64,000 nucleotides of DNA from Pseudomonas laurylsulfativorans (lineage in GTDB: Bacteria > Pseudomonadota > Gammaproteobacteria > Pseudomonadales > Pseudomonadaceae), in assembly GCF_002906155.1 (NCBI RefSeq), contig NZ_MUJK01000013.1, positions 62,001 through 126,000 of the forward strand. Reading direction: 5' to 3'. The notes beneath the pieces are model-generated. The model was not told the origin of the DNA. It ran no database searches and worked only from the letters and a program-made list of their open reading frames with translations. Below, in pieces: positions 54,045-63,326 of this stretch. Position numbers and translations under genes: made by a program. Every line of letters begins with the position of its first letter. The stretch's first letter is position 1.

Positions 54045-54950
54045 TCATTTCGGGTCGCCCCCCAAGAGGTAACCTTCCGCATTTGCTATGGGAAGGGCTT
54101 CGAGCAGCACCTGCTCCAGGATGGCAAAAAAACATTTGATGTGAGCCTGTTTCAACGCCTGAGGCCGGGTCACCAGATAGAATTCCATATCTGGAAGTTG
54201 GAGATCCGGGAACAACTCGATCAAGTCCTTTGCCAGAATACGGGGCAGTACTGCCACACCCATTCCTCGCCTGACCGATTCGAGCTGAACCGCGAACGAG
54301 TTCACACTGATCTGCGCGCGGTCCAGACCACCGGTTTTTGCCGCGCGCATTTGCGGCAACATGTCCAGCGGGGGCAGCAAGGCAATATTGACCGCAGTGG
54401 CCGGAGTCACCCCTGGAAACCGCTTCAGATAACCTGCATCAGCGAAGACACCGTAGGCGAGCCGGCCTACTGGTCGATAAATCAGCGACGGCTCACCCAG
54501 ATGAGCTGTACGTACAGCAATGTCTGCCACGCCGCGGACGATCTTGTGAAAGTCGGCTGTTACCATCAGCTCCACCGAGCAACGCGGGTGCAGAGAAGTG
54601 AAGCGACTCGCAGCCTCCAACACACAAGACGAAAACCCCTCACCGGCACTGACCAGGACACTGCCAGATAGCTCTGTGTGTAGCTCGGATATGCCAGCAG
54701 CGGTTTGACGCCTCAAGCCCGCTTCCGCTGCCTGGGCAACTTCCACGAGGGATTGGCCCCGCGAGGTCAACCAGCATCCTTCAACGCCCCGCTCGACGAG
54801 TGGCTCGCCCAGTGCGACCTCAAGTTGGGTCAGGCGGCGGGACACGGTAGACGCCGCGATACCCAGCAACTGGCCAGCTTGAAGGAAGCTGCCACGCCGC
54901 GAGACCGCCAACAGCAGACGAAGATCGTCCCAATTTGCTTGTAACGCCAT
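54045..54950 (-). CDS. LysR-family regulator
   Basis: A 301-residue LTTR. The N-terminus WDDLRLLLAVSRRGSFLQAG and IAASTVSRRLTQLEVALGEP form the winged helix, and the C-terminal domain has the usual effector fold. The start at MALQANWDD is supported by GGGAGGACAGGACGC. It is divergent from the cyclase/SDR/phosphatase operon across about 116 bases and is its probable regulator. Lower GC and less uniform codon use than its neighbours to the left hint at acquired DNA. Confidence 0.9.
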   Translation of the reverse strand: MALQANWDDLRLLLAVSRRGSFLQAGQLLGIAASTVSRRLTQLEVALGEPLVERGVEGCWLTSRGQSLVEVAQAAEAGLRRQTAAGISELHTELSGSVLVSAGEGFSSCVLEAASRFTSLHPRCSVELMVTADFHKIVRGVADIAVRTAHLGEPSLIYRPVGRLAYGVFADAGYLKRFPGVTPATAVNIALLPPLDMLPQMRAAKTGGLDRAQISVNSFAVQLESVRRGMGVAVLPRILAKDLIELFPDLQLPDMEFYLVTRPQALKQAHIKCFFAILEQVLLEALPIANAEGYLLGGDPK

Positions 54951-55066
54951 GCGTCCTGTCCTCCCTGGTCTGCATATGTGCAAATCCATTATGCAGTAGT
55001 CGCTGTTTTTCGGGAGAGGTCTCAAAGGTATATCTACAGGCCCTCGAAACCAATGGAATGGATTGT

Positions 55067-55486
55067 ATGACTACTGGCCCCAACGGCTATGCGGACCGCG
55101 CCTCAAGAGCCTTCAATCGCCGTGATGTGGAGGCGATGCTTGCGTTGGTTTGCGAAGACTTCATCTACCTCGATGGTATGGGGATTCAAACCGGTCGCGA
55201 ATCCATGCGCAAACGAGAGACTGCGCTGTTCGAAGCGCTCCCTGATGCCCAAGTGACCTTCACCCCATTCATGGTCGCTGACGATCGTTTGGCGCTGACT
55301 GCCTTACTGACCGGCACCTTCGCCGCACCCTTGGTGCTGCCAGGCCGGGTGATTCCACCCCATGGACGTCATATTACCGTGCACTACGCCGCACACTTCA
55401 CCTTCAGAAACGGCCTGGCCATCCGTGAAGAGGCCTTCTTCGACAGTGCGGTGTTGATGCCGTTAGCCGAACAGAGTGAGGGTTGA
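55067..55486 (+). CDS. SnoaL-like/ester cyclase family protein
   Basis: A 139-residue NTF2-like protein: RASRAFNRRDVEAMLALVCE, then FIYLDGMGIQTGRESMRK and HITVHYAAHFTFRNGLAIRE. SnoaL-like domains include polyketide cyclases, isomerases and small hydrolases. A start three codons earlier is possible. It ends 3 bases before the SDR gene, forming an operon with it. Confidence 0.8.
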   Translation: MTTGPNGYADRASRAFNRRDVEAMLALVCEDFIYLDGMGIQTGRESMRKRETALFEALPDAQVTFTPFMVADDRLALTALLTGTFAAPLVLPGRVIPPHGRHITVHYAAHFTFRNGLAIREEAFFDSAVLMPLAEQSEG

Positions 55487-55489
55487 GCC

Positions 55490-56578
55490 ATGCGCAGTGC
55501 ATTTGTTACTGGAGCAACCGGCTTGCTGGGCAACAATCTAGTGCGTGAGTTGGTCGCTCGTGGCTATACGGTCAAAGGCCTGGTCCGCTCAAGAGCCAAA
55601 GGTGAACAGCAGTTCAACAATCTGCCGGGAGTGGAGCTGGTCGTTGGGGACATGGCCGATGTCGACGCATTCGCAGCATCGCTGCAAGGTTGCGATACGG
55701 TGTTTCACACCGCGGCGTTCTTTCGCGACAACTACAAGGGCGGCAGCCACTGGAAGGAACTCGAAAAGATCAATGTCGCCGGTACGCGGGACCTGATTCA
55801 CCAGGCCTACCGCGCCGGTATACGACGGTTCATCCATACGTCTTCCATTGCCGTGCTCGACGGCGCACCTGGAATGTCCATCGATGAGACATGTCTGCGG
55901 GCCGACGCCGATGCGGATGACTACTACCGAAGCAAGATCCTCGCCGACCGTGTCGTCTTGTCGTTCCTGGAGCTCCATCCCGAGATGCATGCCTGCATGG
56001 TCCTGCCTGGCTGGATGTGGGGCCCTGCCGACATTGGCCCGACCTCCTCGGGACAGTTGGTTAACGATGTCGTGCACGGCAAATTACCCGGACTGATCCC
56101 CGGTAGCTTCTCCGTTGTTGATGCCCGCGATGTGGCATTAGCGCAGATTGCCGCGGCCAAACATGGGCGGCAAGGTGAGCGCTATCTCGCGGCGGGCCGG
56201 CATATGACAATGCGTGAGCTGGTGCCTATGCTTGGACGTATAGCGGGCGTCAAGACACCCGTTCGACAACTACCGCTCCCCTTTCTATACACGTTGGCGG
56301 CTGTGCAGGAGATGTATGCGCGTATTACCAGCAAGCCCATTCTGCTGAGCATGGCCACGTTGCGCCTGTTGGTACGAGAGAAGGACCGCACCTATTTCAA
56401 CCACAGCAAGAGTGAACAAGAGCTTGGCCTAAGTTTCCGAGCAATAGAGCAGACAATCACCGACACGGTGGCGTGGTACCGCGATCACGATTGGTTTAAG
56501 AGTCAAACCTCAAGTTCCCGGAACCGCACTCCTTCCACATTGACCGCACACCTGAACAAGGACGTAAACATACAGTGA
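55490..56578 (+). CDS. NAD-dependent epimerase/reductase (extended SDR, DFR-like)
   Basis: A 362-residue enzyme. The Rossmann motif is TGATGLLGNNL at residues 7-17, the catalytic YxxxK is YYRSK, and FIHTSSIAVLDG supplies the active-site Ser region. The pattern resembles dihydroflavonol reductases and 3-beta-hydroxysteroid dehydrogenase-like SDRs that reduce or oxidise a ring ketone. The last about 35 residues are Ser/Thr-rich and atypical. Its stop overlaps the next gene's GTG. Confidence 0.9.
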   Translation: MRSAFVTGATGLLGNNLVRELVARGYTVKGLVRSRAKGEQQFNNLPGVELVVGDMADVDAFAASLQGCDTVFHTAAFFRDNYKGGSHWKELEKINVAGTRDLIHQAYRAGIRRFIHTSSIAVLDGAPGMSIDETCLRADADADDYYRSKILADRVVLSFLELHPEMHACMVLPGWMWGPADIGPTSSGQLVNDVVHGKLPGLIPGSFSVVDARDVALAQIAAAKHGRQGERYLAAGRHMTMRELVPMLGRIAGVKTPVRQLPLPFLYTLAAVQEMYARITSKPILLSMATLRLLVREKDRTYFNHSKSEQELGLSFRAIEQTITDTVAWYRDHDWFKSQTSSSRNRTPSTLTAHLNKDVNIQ

Positions 56579-57138
56579 GTAGGGAAATAATCCTGATGCG
56601 TCACGGCCAGCCAAAACTGGTCGCAACCGAAAAAATGTCAGCGCTCGATATGGAAGACTGGATCGAGCAATACAACCGGTCCGAAATTACCAACCACCCC
56701 GTCCCGGAAGCCAGCATGCAGCTCGCCGCAACCGCCAAGGTGATTGTCTCGAGCAGCGCGCCTCGTGCGCTGACCTCCGTCCAGGCTCTTGGCCTGAAGC
56801 CCGCCCTCGTCGACGCGCTTTTCTGTGAAGCGCAACTGCCTTATGGTCACTGGAAACTGCCACGGCTATCACCGTTTACCTGGGCATTTATCCTTCGAGT
56901 CTTATGGTTGTGCGGCTACTCACGCAGAGTCGAATCCGCCGGCACTGCGAGGATACGCGCCAGCACGGCAGCTCGACGACTTCAGTCCCTTGCCAGCGAA
57001 GGACCGGTTCTGCTGCTCGGTCATGGTTTTATGAATCGAATGATCGCCAAACAACTGGTGGCCGATGGGTGGATTCGCCAAAAACGTAACGGCAGCCAGT
57101 ATTGGAGTGCGACGGTGTATCAATATGGAGGTGTTTAA
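56575..57138 (+). CDS. Histidine phosphatase family protein
   Basis: A 187-residue protein with the RHG signature (IILMRHGQPK) and the second His in VLLLGHGFMNRMIA. It belongs to the phosphoglycerate mutase-like superfamily and removes a phosphate from a small molecule. It starts with GTG overlapping the SDR stop (GTGA), so it is translationally coupled. A hydrophobic stretch (FTWAFILRVLWLC) in the middle is unusual for the family. Confidence 0.87.
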   Translation: MSREIILMRHGQPKLVATEKMSALDMEDWIEQYNRSEITNHPVPEASMQLAATAKVIVSSSAPRALTSVQALGLKPALVDALFCEAQLPYGHWKLPRLSPFTWAFILRVLWLCGYSRRVESAGTARIRASTAARRLQSLASEGPVLLLGHGFMNRMIAKQLVADGWIRQKRNGSQYWSATVYQYGGV

Positions 57139-57231
57139 AAGGTGCCATCTGGCGCGGGGATTAAACGATGAGAACGTGGTATCGCTGACGTAGTTGTCGA
57201 GTCTCTCGGAAAGTAAGGTGCCTTGGCCTCG

Positions 57232-57336
57232 ATGTTCACCTTGGATAATGCGCTGGATGAGCCGGTGGCGGTAACTGCCAAAGAGCTGGAGAAGCTTGCG
57301 GCGGATTTGCGGCATGAGGTTGATCGGTTTCGCTGA
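57232..57336 (+). pseudogene. 3' tail of a methyl-accepting chemotaxis protein gene
   Basis: The frame ends AVTAKELEKLAADLRHEVDR followed by FR and a stop, which is the C-terminal helix found in Pseudomonas chemoreceptors. There is no signalling domain or membrane part upstream. The rest of 57139-57435 contains no gene. Confidence 0.6.
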
Positions 57337-57435
57337 GTCGTTGTCGAAATTACCATCGCGGTGTGGATTTTTAAGCTTGCTGAAACGTTTCATCAAGTTT
57401 ATAAAAACGGCACAACTCCAAGAAAGGCTGCTGCC

Positions 57436-58650
57436 ATGACCCCGCTCAAACTCTTTGTTGCCCTCAGCGCACTGTCCGCTGCCTCCCACGCCATGGCCTG
57501 GGACTACGTTCTGCTCGACACCGACAAAGCCGCCCAGAACTGGCAGATCACCAGCCAGCAACTCGGCATAAAAACCGACAAACCCTTCAGCGTTACCCTG
57601 CGCACCTTGCACGGCGGTCGGCAGGAGGGCGTCAGCATCGTCGACATCGATAACGGCACGATGAAACTCTCGGTAGTGCCGACTCGCGGAATGAACGTCT
57701 TGCAGGCCTCGGTCGGCAATGTGCGCATGGGCTGGGATTCGCCGGTCAAGGAAGTGGTCAATCCGTCCTTCATCGAACTCAATGGCCGCGGTGGTCTGGG
57801 CTGGTTGGAAGGTTTCAATGAGCTGGTCACCCGCTGCGGATACGAATGGGTCGGCCACCCTGGCGTCGACAACGGCGAACTGCTGACCCTGCACGGTCGG
57901 GCCGCCAATATCCCTGCGAACAAAGTCACCCTGCACATCGATGAAAAACCACCGTACGCCATCACCCTGCGCGGCGAACTGAAAGAGCAGGCATTCAAGA
58001 AGGTCGACTTCTCCGTCGAGACCGAACTGGTCACCGAACCCGGCAGCGTAGTGTTCGCCCTCAACGACACCCTGGCCAACAACGGCGACTATCCGAAGGA
58101 ATACCAGGCGCTGTATCACAGTAACTTCAGCACCCCGTTCCTGGAGCAGGGCGCTCGTTTCGCCGCGCCGGTGAAACAGGTGTCGCCGTTCAACGACAAG
58201 GCCAAGGGCGATTTGCCCGATTGGCAAACCTACCGCGCACCGACCAAGGACTACGACGAAACGGTTTACAACGTGGTGCCGTATGCCGATGCCAAGGGCG
58301 ATACGTTGACCGTGTTGCATAACAAGGCCGGCAGCCTGGGCGTTTCGGTCGGCTTCAATACTCAGACACTCCCCGTGTTTTCCCTGTGGAAAAACACCGA
58401 CACCCAAGGCCAGGGCTATGTCACGGGGCTGGAGCCAGGGACAAGTTTTTCCTATAACCGCCGTTATCAGCGGCCACTGAACCTGGTACCAACAATTGGG
58501 CCGAAGGAACACAAGCAGTTCCGCATCAGCTACAGCTTGTTGGCGGATAAGGCGGCAGTGGATAAGGCCTTGAAGCAGGTCAGCGAGATTCAGGGTGGGC
58601 GGGAGACTGAGGTGCGGCAGACGCCGTTGGTTGATCTGACCAAAGGGTGA
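57436..58650 (+). CDS. Periplasmic DUF4432/aldose epimerase-like protein
   Basis: A 404-residue protein. The signal peptide ends AMAW near residue 22. A beta-sandwich of the galactose mutarotase-like fold follows, with VVPTRGMNVLQASVGNVRMG, FNELVTRCGYEW, LTLHGRAANIPANKV and ALYHSNFSTPFLEQG containing candidate active-site His residues. DUF4432 members are thought to be sugar epimerases but most lack signal peptides. It is monocistronic, with the start following AGAAAGGCTGCTGCC. Confidence 0.85.
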   Translation: MTPLKLFVALSALSAASHAMAWDYVLLDTDKAAQNWQITSQQLGIKTDKPFSVTLRTLHGGRQEGVSIVDIDNGTMKLSVVPTRGMNVLQASVGNVRMGWDSPVKEVVNPSFIELNGRGGLGWLEGFNELVTRCGYEWVGHPGVDNGELLTLHGRAANIPANKVTLHIDEKPPYAITLRGELKEQAFKKVDFSVETELVTEPGSVVFALNDTLANNGDYPKEYQALYHSNFSTPFLEQGARFAAPVKQVSPFNDKAKGDLPDWQTYRAPTKDYDETVYNVVPYADAKGDTLTVLHNKAGSLGVSVGFNTQTLPVFSLWKNTDTQGQGYVTGLEPGTSFSYNRRYQRPLNLVPTIGPKEHKQFRISYSLLADKAAVDKALKQVSEIQGGRETEVRQTPLVDLTKG

Positions 58651-58656
58651 CACCGG

Positions 58657-58782
58657 CTAGAGCATTGTCGGCCGATATTGCAGCCCCTCGGCCAAATGTT
58701 CGCGTCTGATCCCGTCGGCTTGTTCAAGGTCCGCCAGCGTGCGCGCGACCTTGAGCAGTCGATGGGCAGTCCGCTGCGACCT
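58657..58782 (-). pseudogene. 3' fragment of a ComM/YifB-like gene
   Basis: The minus strand reads RTAHRLLKVARTLADLEQAD, then REHLAEGLQYRPTML and a stop, matching the C-terminal end of ComM/YifB magnesium-chelatase-related AAA proteins. Only about 40 codons remain. It directly abuts an IS66 transposase fragment at 58792. Confidence 0.75.
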
Positions 58783-58791
58783 AAGACTTTC

Positions 58792-58903
58792 TCTTAGTGA
58801 TACAGCGGCAGATGTTCGGCGAACTTGGCCACCATGACGTGGGCTAGCAGGCCCGCTGTCGGGAGGCCCTTGTCGATGAGCCGGTACCGGCGCCGGGATA
58901 TCG
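58792..58903 (-). pseudogene. Fragment of an IS66 transposase (TnpC) gene
   Basis: The minus strand reads IDKGLPTAGLLAHVMVAKFA then EHLPLYH and a stop. This is a conserved internal block of IS66 TnpC that normally continues LYRQE. A frameshift precedes IDKG (upstream IPAPVPAH is in another frame). The block is exactly what is missing from the broken tnpC at 61.9 kb. Confidence 0.75.
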
Positions 58904-58989
58904 AAAGGAGCAGCGCGGCTATTAGTTTTCATTGATAATCGGCACGCTACAGCTGCATTAAGGGACGATTCATTCAAGGGAGAGAAGTC

Positions 58990-60183
58990 GTGTCAACCAC
59001 ATCTGGGAACAGCAACATTTTTCGACTGGCAACCGCCCAGGCATTGGCGGGTGGTAACTCAGTCATCGTCTATGCAACCGGCGCTATCGTGGGAGACATG
59101 CTTGCACCGGATAAAGCATTGGCGACGCTGCCTATCTCCATTTTTGTCGTGGGCATGGCGAGCTGCACGCTACCTGCCGGCGCCATTGCGCAGCGCTATG
59201 GGCGCAGTCTCGTATTTATGCTGGGAGCGTTGTGCGGCATCCTGATGGGAGTGCTGGCTGCGATTGGCATTTATTTGTCTTCCTTCTTCATTTTCTGTGC
59301 TGCGATGCTGTTTGGTGGCGCTTATGCCGCTGTGGTGCTGACGTTTCGTTTCGCCGCCGCAGAATGCGTTCCAGAAAACAGGCAGCCCTGGGCGCTTTCA
59401 ATCGTCATGGCTGCAGGGCTAGTGGCGGGTGTACTCGGTCCACAGACGGTCACCTATACGATGGACCTATGGGAGTCACACCTGTTTATCGCTACTTATG
59501 TTGCAGCCGCATTAATGGCAGTGGTTTCGGCGGCGGTGCTGCTAGGTGTCGACTTGCCACGCCTTGAGGCGGCTGTTCGTACTCCAGGTCGCCCGCTTGC
59601 GGTGATTGTTCGGCAGCCTCGACTCATCAACGCCATGCTCTGTGGCGTCATAACTTACACCTTGATGAATTTCCTGATGACTTCGGCCCCACTAGCAATG
59701 AAGCAGGAGGATCTTTCACTGGAATCATCGAACCTGGCATTGCAGTGGCACGTAATTGCAATGTACGCACCCAGTTTTTTCACTGGAAAGCTGATCCACC
59801 GTTTTGGGGCAAACCGCGTTGTGTTGATGGGGTTGATGTTAACCGGCGCGTCTGTTGCTGTCGGGCTTGCCGGCGTGCAGTCCTACCACTTTTATCTATG
59901 TTTGGTGCTTCTAGGGATTGGCTGGAATTTCGGTTTTGTCGGCGCCTCTGCGCTCGTCCTTCAGTGCCATAAAACAAGCGAAAGAAACAGTGTCCAAGCG
60001 CTCAATGATTTCATTGTCTTTGGCGCCATGGTACTCGGCTCGTTTGCATCGGGAGGTATATTGAATCGATACGGTTGGACCGTTATCTGTGCGCTTGCCT
60101 TTGTACCTGTACTGGTAGCTATAGCGACGTTGATGTTGAGCGAGCATCGCGTCAGATATTCAACTCAGGAACGCACAAGCTAG
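58990..60183 (+). CDS. MFS transporter
   Basis: A 397-residue major facilitator with about 12 spans, the RYGRSLVFMLGALCG loop between spans 2 and 3, and a second-half counterpart RFGANRVVLMGLMLTG. It starts with GTG after AAGGGAGAGAAGTC. Its codon use is less GC-rich than the core genes to the left. It is flanked by pseudogene fragments on both sides, suggesting recent arrival or a rearranged site. Substrate unknown. Confidence 0.9.
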   Translation: MSTTSGNSNIFRLATAQALAGGNSVIVYATGAIVGDMLAPDKALATLPISIFVVGMASCTLPAGAIAQRYGRSLVFMLGALCGILMGVLAAIGIYLSSFFIFCAAMLFGGAYAAVVLTFRFAAAECVPENRQPWALSIVMAAGLVAGVLGPQTVTYTMDLWESHLFIATYVAAALMAVVSAAVLLGVDLPRLEAAVRTPGRPLAVIVRQPRLINAMLCGVITYTLMNFLMTSAPLAMKQEDLSLESSNLALQWHVIAMYAPSFFTGKLIHRFGANRVVLMGLMLTGASVAVGLAGVQSYHFYLCLVLLGIGWNFGFVGASALVLQCHKTSERNSVQALNDFIVFGAMVLGSFASGGILNRYGWTVICALAFVPVLVAIATLMLSEHRVRYSTQERTS

Positions 60184-60231
60184 GTTAGCGTCTGCTAATC
60201 ACACCTTGCGACCTTGGGCTTTTAGCTGGCG

Positions 60232-60640
60232 CTACTCCTTGGATAAAAATCGTTCGGTGATCATCGCCACCGCCTGCGCCGGAGACGTCAGGGCTGTGTC
60301 TATATTAAACGGAGCGCTTTCCCACGCCTCATATTCGTGAACCAGTACAGATTGCCAGGTTGGTGGAGTCAGCCCAGGAATATCAATTTTTCTGGTTTCT
60401 ACCCAGCGCTGGTGTTCATGTTTATCAGAGCAGATCACTTGGATGTTCACTAATGGAGCACCAGAGCGTGCGGCGATATTGCTCCACGCCTTTCGGCTTT
60501 CGATTACTGGGTTAACACAGTCAACTATGACCGTGCTGCCAAAACGAAGATTGCTCAGAGCAAGCTCATTGGCGACCATGTAACCGCTCCGCCCTACGTC
60601 TTGTGCAAGAGCACCAGAGTCTCGAATAGCCGTAAGGGGC
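60232..60640 (-). pseudogene. AAA/zeta-type kinase gene truncated at the 5' end by an IS66-like element
   Basis: The open frame reads MVANELALSNLRFGSTVIVD, then NPVIESRKAWSNIAARSG and ends MITERFLSKE. In-frame codons continue upstream (AIRDSGALAQDVGRSGY) to about 60640, where the sequence changes to the IS66 left flank. The P-loop N-terminus typical of these small kinases is missing, so the protein is inactive unless re-started at the internal ATG. Confidence 0.7.
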
Positions 60641-60733
60641 CGGCGAACACACCTTCCGAGCCCGGCCGATAAGGACGATTGTGTCCGCGTATTTTTTTAA
60701 GCGGACGCAATTACCCTTCACGCCAGGATCACC

Positions 60734-61051
60734 ATGCGCCAACGTAAGTCCTACCCGAAATCCTTCAAAACCCAAGTCGTCCAAGAGTGCGAGCAGCCCG
60801 GTGTTTCTGTGGCGGCTATTGCCATGAGGCACGGTATCAACGCCAATGTCGTTCGCCGGTGGATACCGCTTTACCGCGATCAGCAGGCAGTCGTGCTGCC
60901 AGCTTTCATTCCTTTGAAAGTCGAACCAAAACGAAAGGCTGAAGCGTTGACGATCATTGAATTACCGCTTGGCCAGCAAACGCTCACGGTGAAGTGGCCG
61001 TCCTCAGATCCCGAGGGATGCGCCCGCTTCATTCGAGGACTCGCCCAATGA
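60734..61051 (+). CDS. tnpA: IS66 family accessory protein TnpA
   Basis: A 105-residue helix-turn-helix protein: KSYPKSFKTQVVQECEQPGV and SVAAIAMRHGINANVVRRWI are typical of IS66 OrfA. The gene looks intact and overlaps tnpB by 4 bases. Confidence 0.92.
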   Translation: MRQRKSYPKSFKTQVVQECEQPGVSVAAIAMRHGINANVVRRWIPLYRDQQAVVLPAFIPLKVEPKRKAEALTIIELPLGQQTLTVKWPSSDPEGCARFIRGLAQ

Positions 61052-61383
61052 TACGCATCGATTCCATCTGGCTCGCCACCGAGCCGATGGACATGCGCGC
61101 AGGCACCGAGACCGCATTAGCCAGGGTGATCGCGGTGTTCGGTGCGGCAAAGCCGCACTGCGCCTTTCTGTTCGCCAACCGCCGCGCCACTCGCATGAAA
61201 GTTCTGGTGCATGACGGGTTTGGCATTTGGCTGACGGCTCGGAGGCTGAACCAAGGCAAGTTTCACTGGCCAGGCATTCGGCAGGGCTCTGAAATGGAAT
61301 TGGATGCCGAGCAACTTCAAGCCTTGGTGCTGGGCATGCCATGGCATCGCGTGGGATCTGGCAGCGCGATCACATTGCTTTAA
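61048..61383 (+). CDS. tnpB: IS66 family accessory protein TnpB
   Basis: A 111-residue protein of the IS66 Orf2 family: IDSIWLATEPMDMRAGTETA, then HCAFLFANRRATRMKVLVHD and GFGIWLTARRLNQGKFHWPG. Length is normal and the frame is intact. It starts in the ATGA overlap with tnpA. Confidence 0.93.
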   Translation: MIRIDSIWLATEPMDMRAGTETALARVIAVFGAAKPHCAFLFANRRATRMKVLVHDGFGIWLTARRLNQGKFHWPGIRQGSEMELDAEQLQALVLGMPWHRVGSGSAITLL

Positions 61384-61444
61384 AGGCCACCATTAGCCTA
61401 TCGATCTATCGCCGCGAACTGCCTGCTCTGGCAAAATCCCCGAC

Positions 61445-62455
61445 ATGACTTCTTCGCCCAATCTTGACCAAATGTCCCCCGACCAACTGCGTGCCTTGGC
61501 AGCGCAGTTGCTGTCGCAAGTCGACACCATGGGCAAGAAGATACACCGCGACCAAACGATTATCGAGAAGCTGATCCACGAGATCGCACAGCTCAAGCGC
61601 TTGAAGTTTGCCAAGCACAGCGAGCAGATGAATCCTGAGCAAGCCAGCTTGCTCGATGACTTGATCGATACCGATATCGCGGCGATTGAAGCAGAGCTTC
61701 AGGCCTTGCAAGCAGTGCCAGCTGCGACCGAAAAAAGCAAAAACCTAAGCGCACTGCGTTGCCGACAGAGTTTCCACGCACGTTGATCCATCACGAGCCC
61801 GACAATACTCACTGCCCCTGTGGCTGTGCACTGAAACGCATCGGTGAAGACGTCAGCGAGAAGCTGGACTACACGCCCGGCGTGTTTACCGTTGAACGCC
61901 ATGTCCGTGGCAAGTGGGTGTGCGATGACTGCGAAACGCTGATCCAGGCCCCCGTTCCGCAGCCTCTGGTCGATGCGCTGCGCGACGTAGTGCTCGGGCA
62001 CCAGGTCATCCACGCCGATGAAACACCGGTGCAGATGCTCGCTCCGGGCTCGAAGAAAACCCATCGTTCTTATGTGTGGGCCTAAGCCACCAGCCAATTC
62101 TGCGAAACAGCGGCTGTCGTTTACGACTTCAGCCCCAGCAGAGCCGTTGAGCACGCTCGCAACTTCCTGCAAGACTGAAACGGCAAGCTGGTGTGTGATG
62201 ATTTTTGGCGGTTACAAACAAGGCCAGCTTCGAACTCGGCGTAACCGAGATCGGCTGCATGGCCCATGCGCAATGCAAGTTCTTCGAACTGCACGCCACC
62301 AACAAGGGCCTGCTCGCCGAGCAGGCCCTGCGTCATATCCAGTTGAGCCGAGAACCAGATCCGACCATGGGCTCTTGGACGCAAGAATTGGCTCTTCGCA
62401 GGGTCTTTACGCAGCGGCAAACCGGGTGCCCAATGGGGCCTTAGCAGAGGCTTGA
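61445..62455 (+). pseudogene. tnpC: IS66 transposase gene tnpC, frameshifted and internally deleted
   Basis: The N-terminal part (IEKLIHEIAQLKRLKFAKHS) is in one frame to about 61786. The zinc-binding part (HCPCGCALKRIGEDVSEKLD) and the DDE region (VVLGHQVIHADETPVQML) continue in another frame to a TAA at 62083, and later pieces (GCMAHAQCKFFELHATNKGL) lie in further frames with stops between. After QAPVPQ the sequence jumps directly to PLVDALRDVV, deleting the IDKGLPTAGLL block and its surroundings. Confidence 0.88.
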
Positions 62456-62698
62456 GCCGTGTGCTGGGAAACTCGCATGTCCAGGGGATGCGGGCAACCG
62501 CGTCTGACTACCCGACAATTAGATCCGGCCGTGAGCGTTTGGCCGTTCAAACTGCCCACTACCACCTATACTGCCGAAGCCGTGTCGTCGAGGTGGAGAC
62601 AAGTCGTTTCAGCTAGCTTCGGCCTTGCGTGCGCTGTCGCATGACAATGATGCTTGTGCAGTAAACCCAACCACTCTCAAACGGAAAGAGAACGTCGC

Positions 62699-63247
62699 AT
62701 GAACATGAACAGGTTTTTGTTGGGAGCCACCACTTTACTGTTTGCCACTGTGGCCAGTGCTGATATTCCGCAGCTCAACTACGAGTGCCCGACCAATATC
62801 GCCGTGCATGCGGATAAGGGCGGGCCAGTGTTCATCAATGGCAAGGAGGCCAAACTGAAGAAATTCAACGACAACGCCTATGAAGCCAAGGGCTCTGGCG
62901 TGGCGATTACCCTCACGCGCAATCCAGATGAATCATGGGACGTATCCTATACCGGTAAAGGCGGGGCTAACGGGGTTTGCCAGCTAGCGACATCGGGCGC
63001 TGTGAGTGCCAATAGCACCAGTGGCACATCTGCCACCAGCAAGGCGGAGAAGGCCTGCCTGGCCGAGGTGGCGAAGAAAACCGGTGTGGCCGTCAGCAAA
63101 CTTTCGGTGACCGACGTCATGACCGCCGAAGCGGGAATTGGCGTGACGATCAGCGTACCTGAGGCGGACGCTCCTTGGTCGTGCCTGTCCAGTGCCAGTG
63201 GCAAAGTCCAGGGTGCAAGTTACACCGGGTCTGAAGGCAACCTCTGA
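62699..63247 (+). CDS. Exported hypothetical protein (182 aa)
   Basis: A signal peptide (MNMNRFLLGATTLLFATVASA) is followed by a domain with two Cys (LNYECPTNIAVHADKGG, ANGVCQLA), a Ser/Thr/Ala-rich linker (SANSTSGTSATSKAEKACLA) and a second small domain ending in APWSCLSSASGKVQGASYTG. The second half resembles short exported domains found repeated in Pseudomonas proteins. Function unknown. The start follows CGGAAAGAGAACGTCGC. Confidence 0.82.
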   Translation: MNMNRFLLGATTLLFATVASADIPQLNYECPTNIAVHADKGGPVFINGKEAKLKKFNDNAYEAKGSGVAITLTRNPDESWDVSYTGKGGANGVCQLATSGAVSANSTSGTSATSKAEKACLAEVAKKTGVAVSKLSVTDVMTAEAGIGVTISVPEADAPWSCLSSASGKVQGASYTGSEGNL

Positions 63248-63326
63248 TGCATCCAAGCGTCCCTTGCGTGTGCGGCCGGCAGACCCACAGGGCCTGGCCC
63301 GGCCGATCGCGCAACTCGGCTTGGCC

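Larger units (their letters stand above)
60685..62455 (+). mobile_element. Defective IS66-family insertion sequence
   Basis: Contains tnpA, tnpB and a broken tnpC in the canonical order. The left flank has TTTTTTTAAGCGGACGC, which can pair with GTCCGCG just before it and resembles an IS66 terminal repeat. I could not find a matching right inverted repeat. tnpC carries frameshifts, stops and an internal deletion, so the element cannot move by itself. Confidence 0.85.

Noticed and set aside
62459..62644. 61-codon frame after the IS66 element
   Set aside because: It has no binding site or protein-like pattern and lies in the element's right-flank debris.
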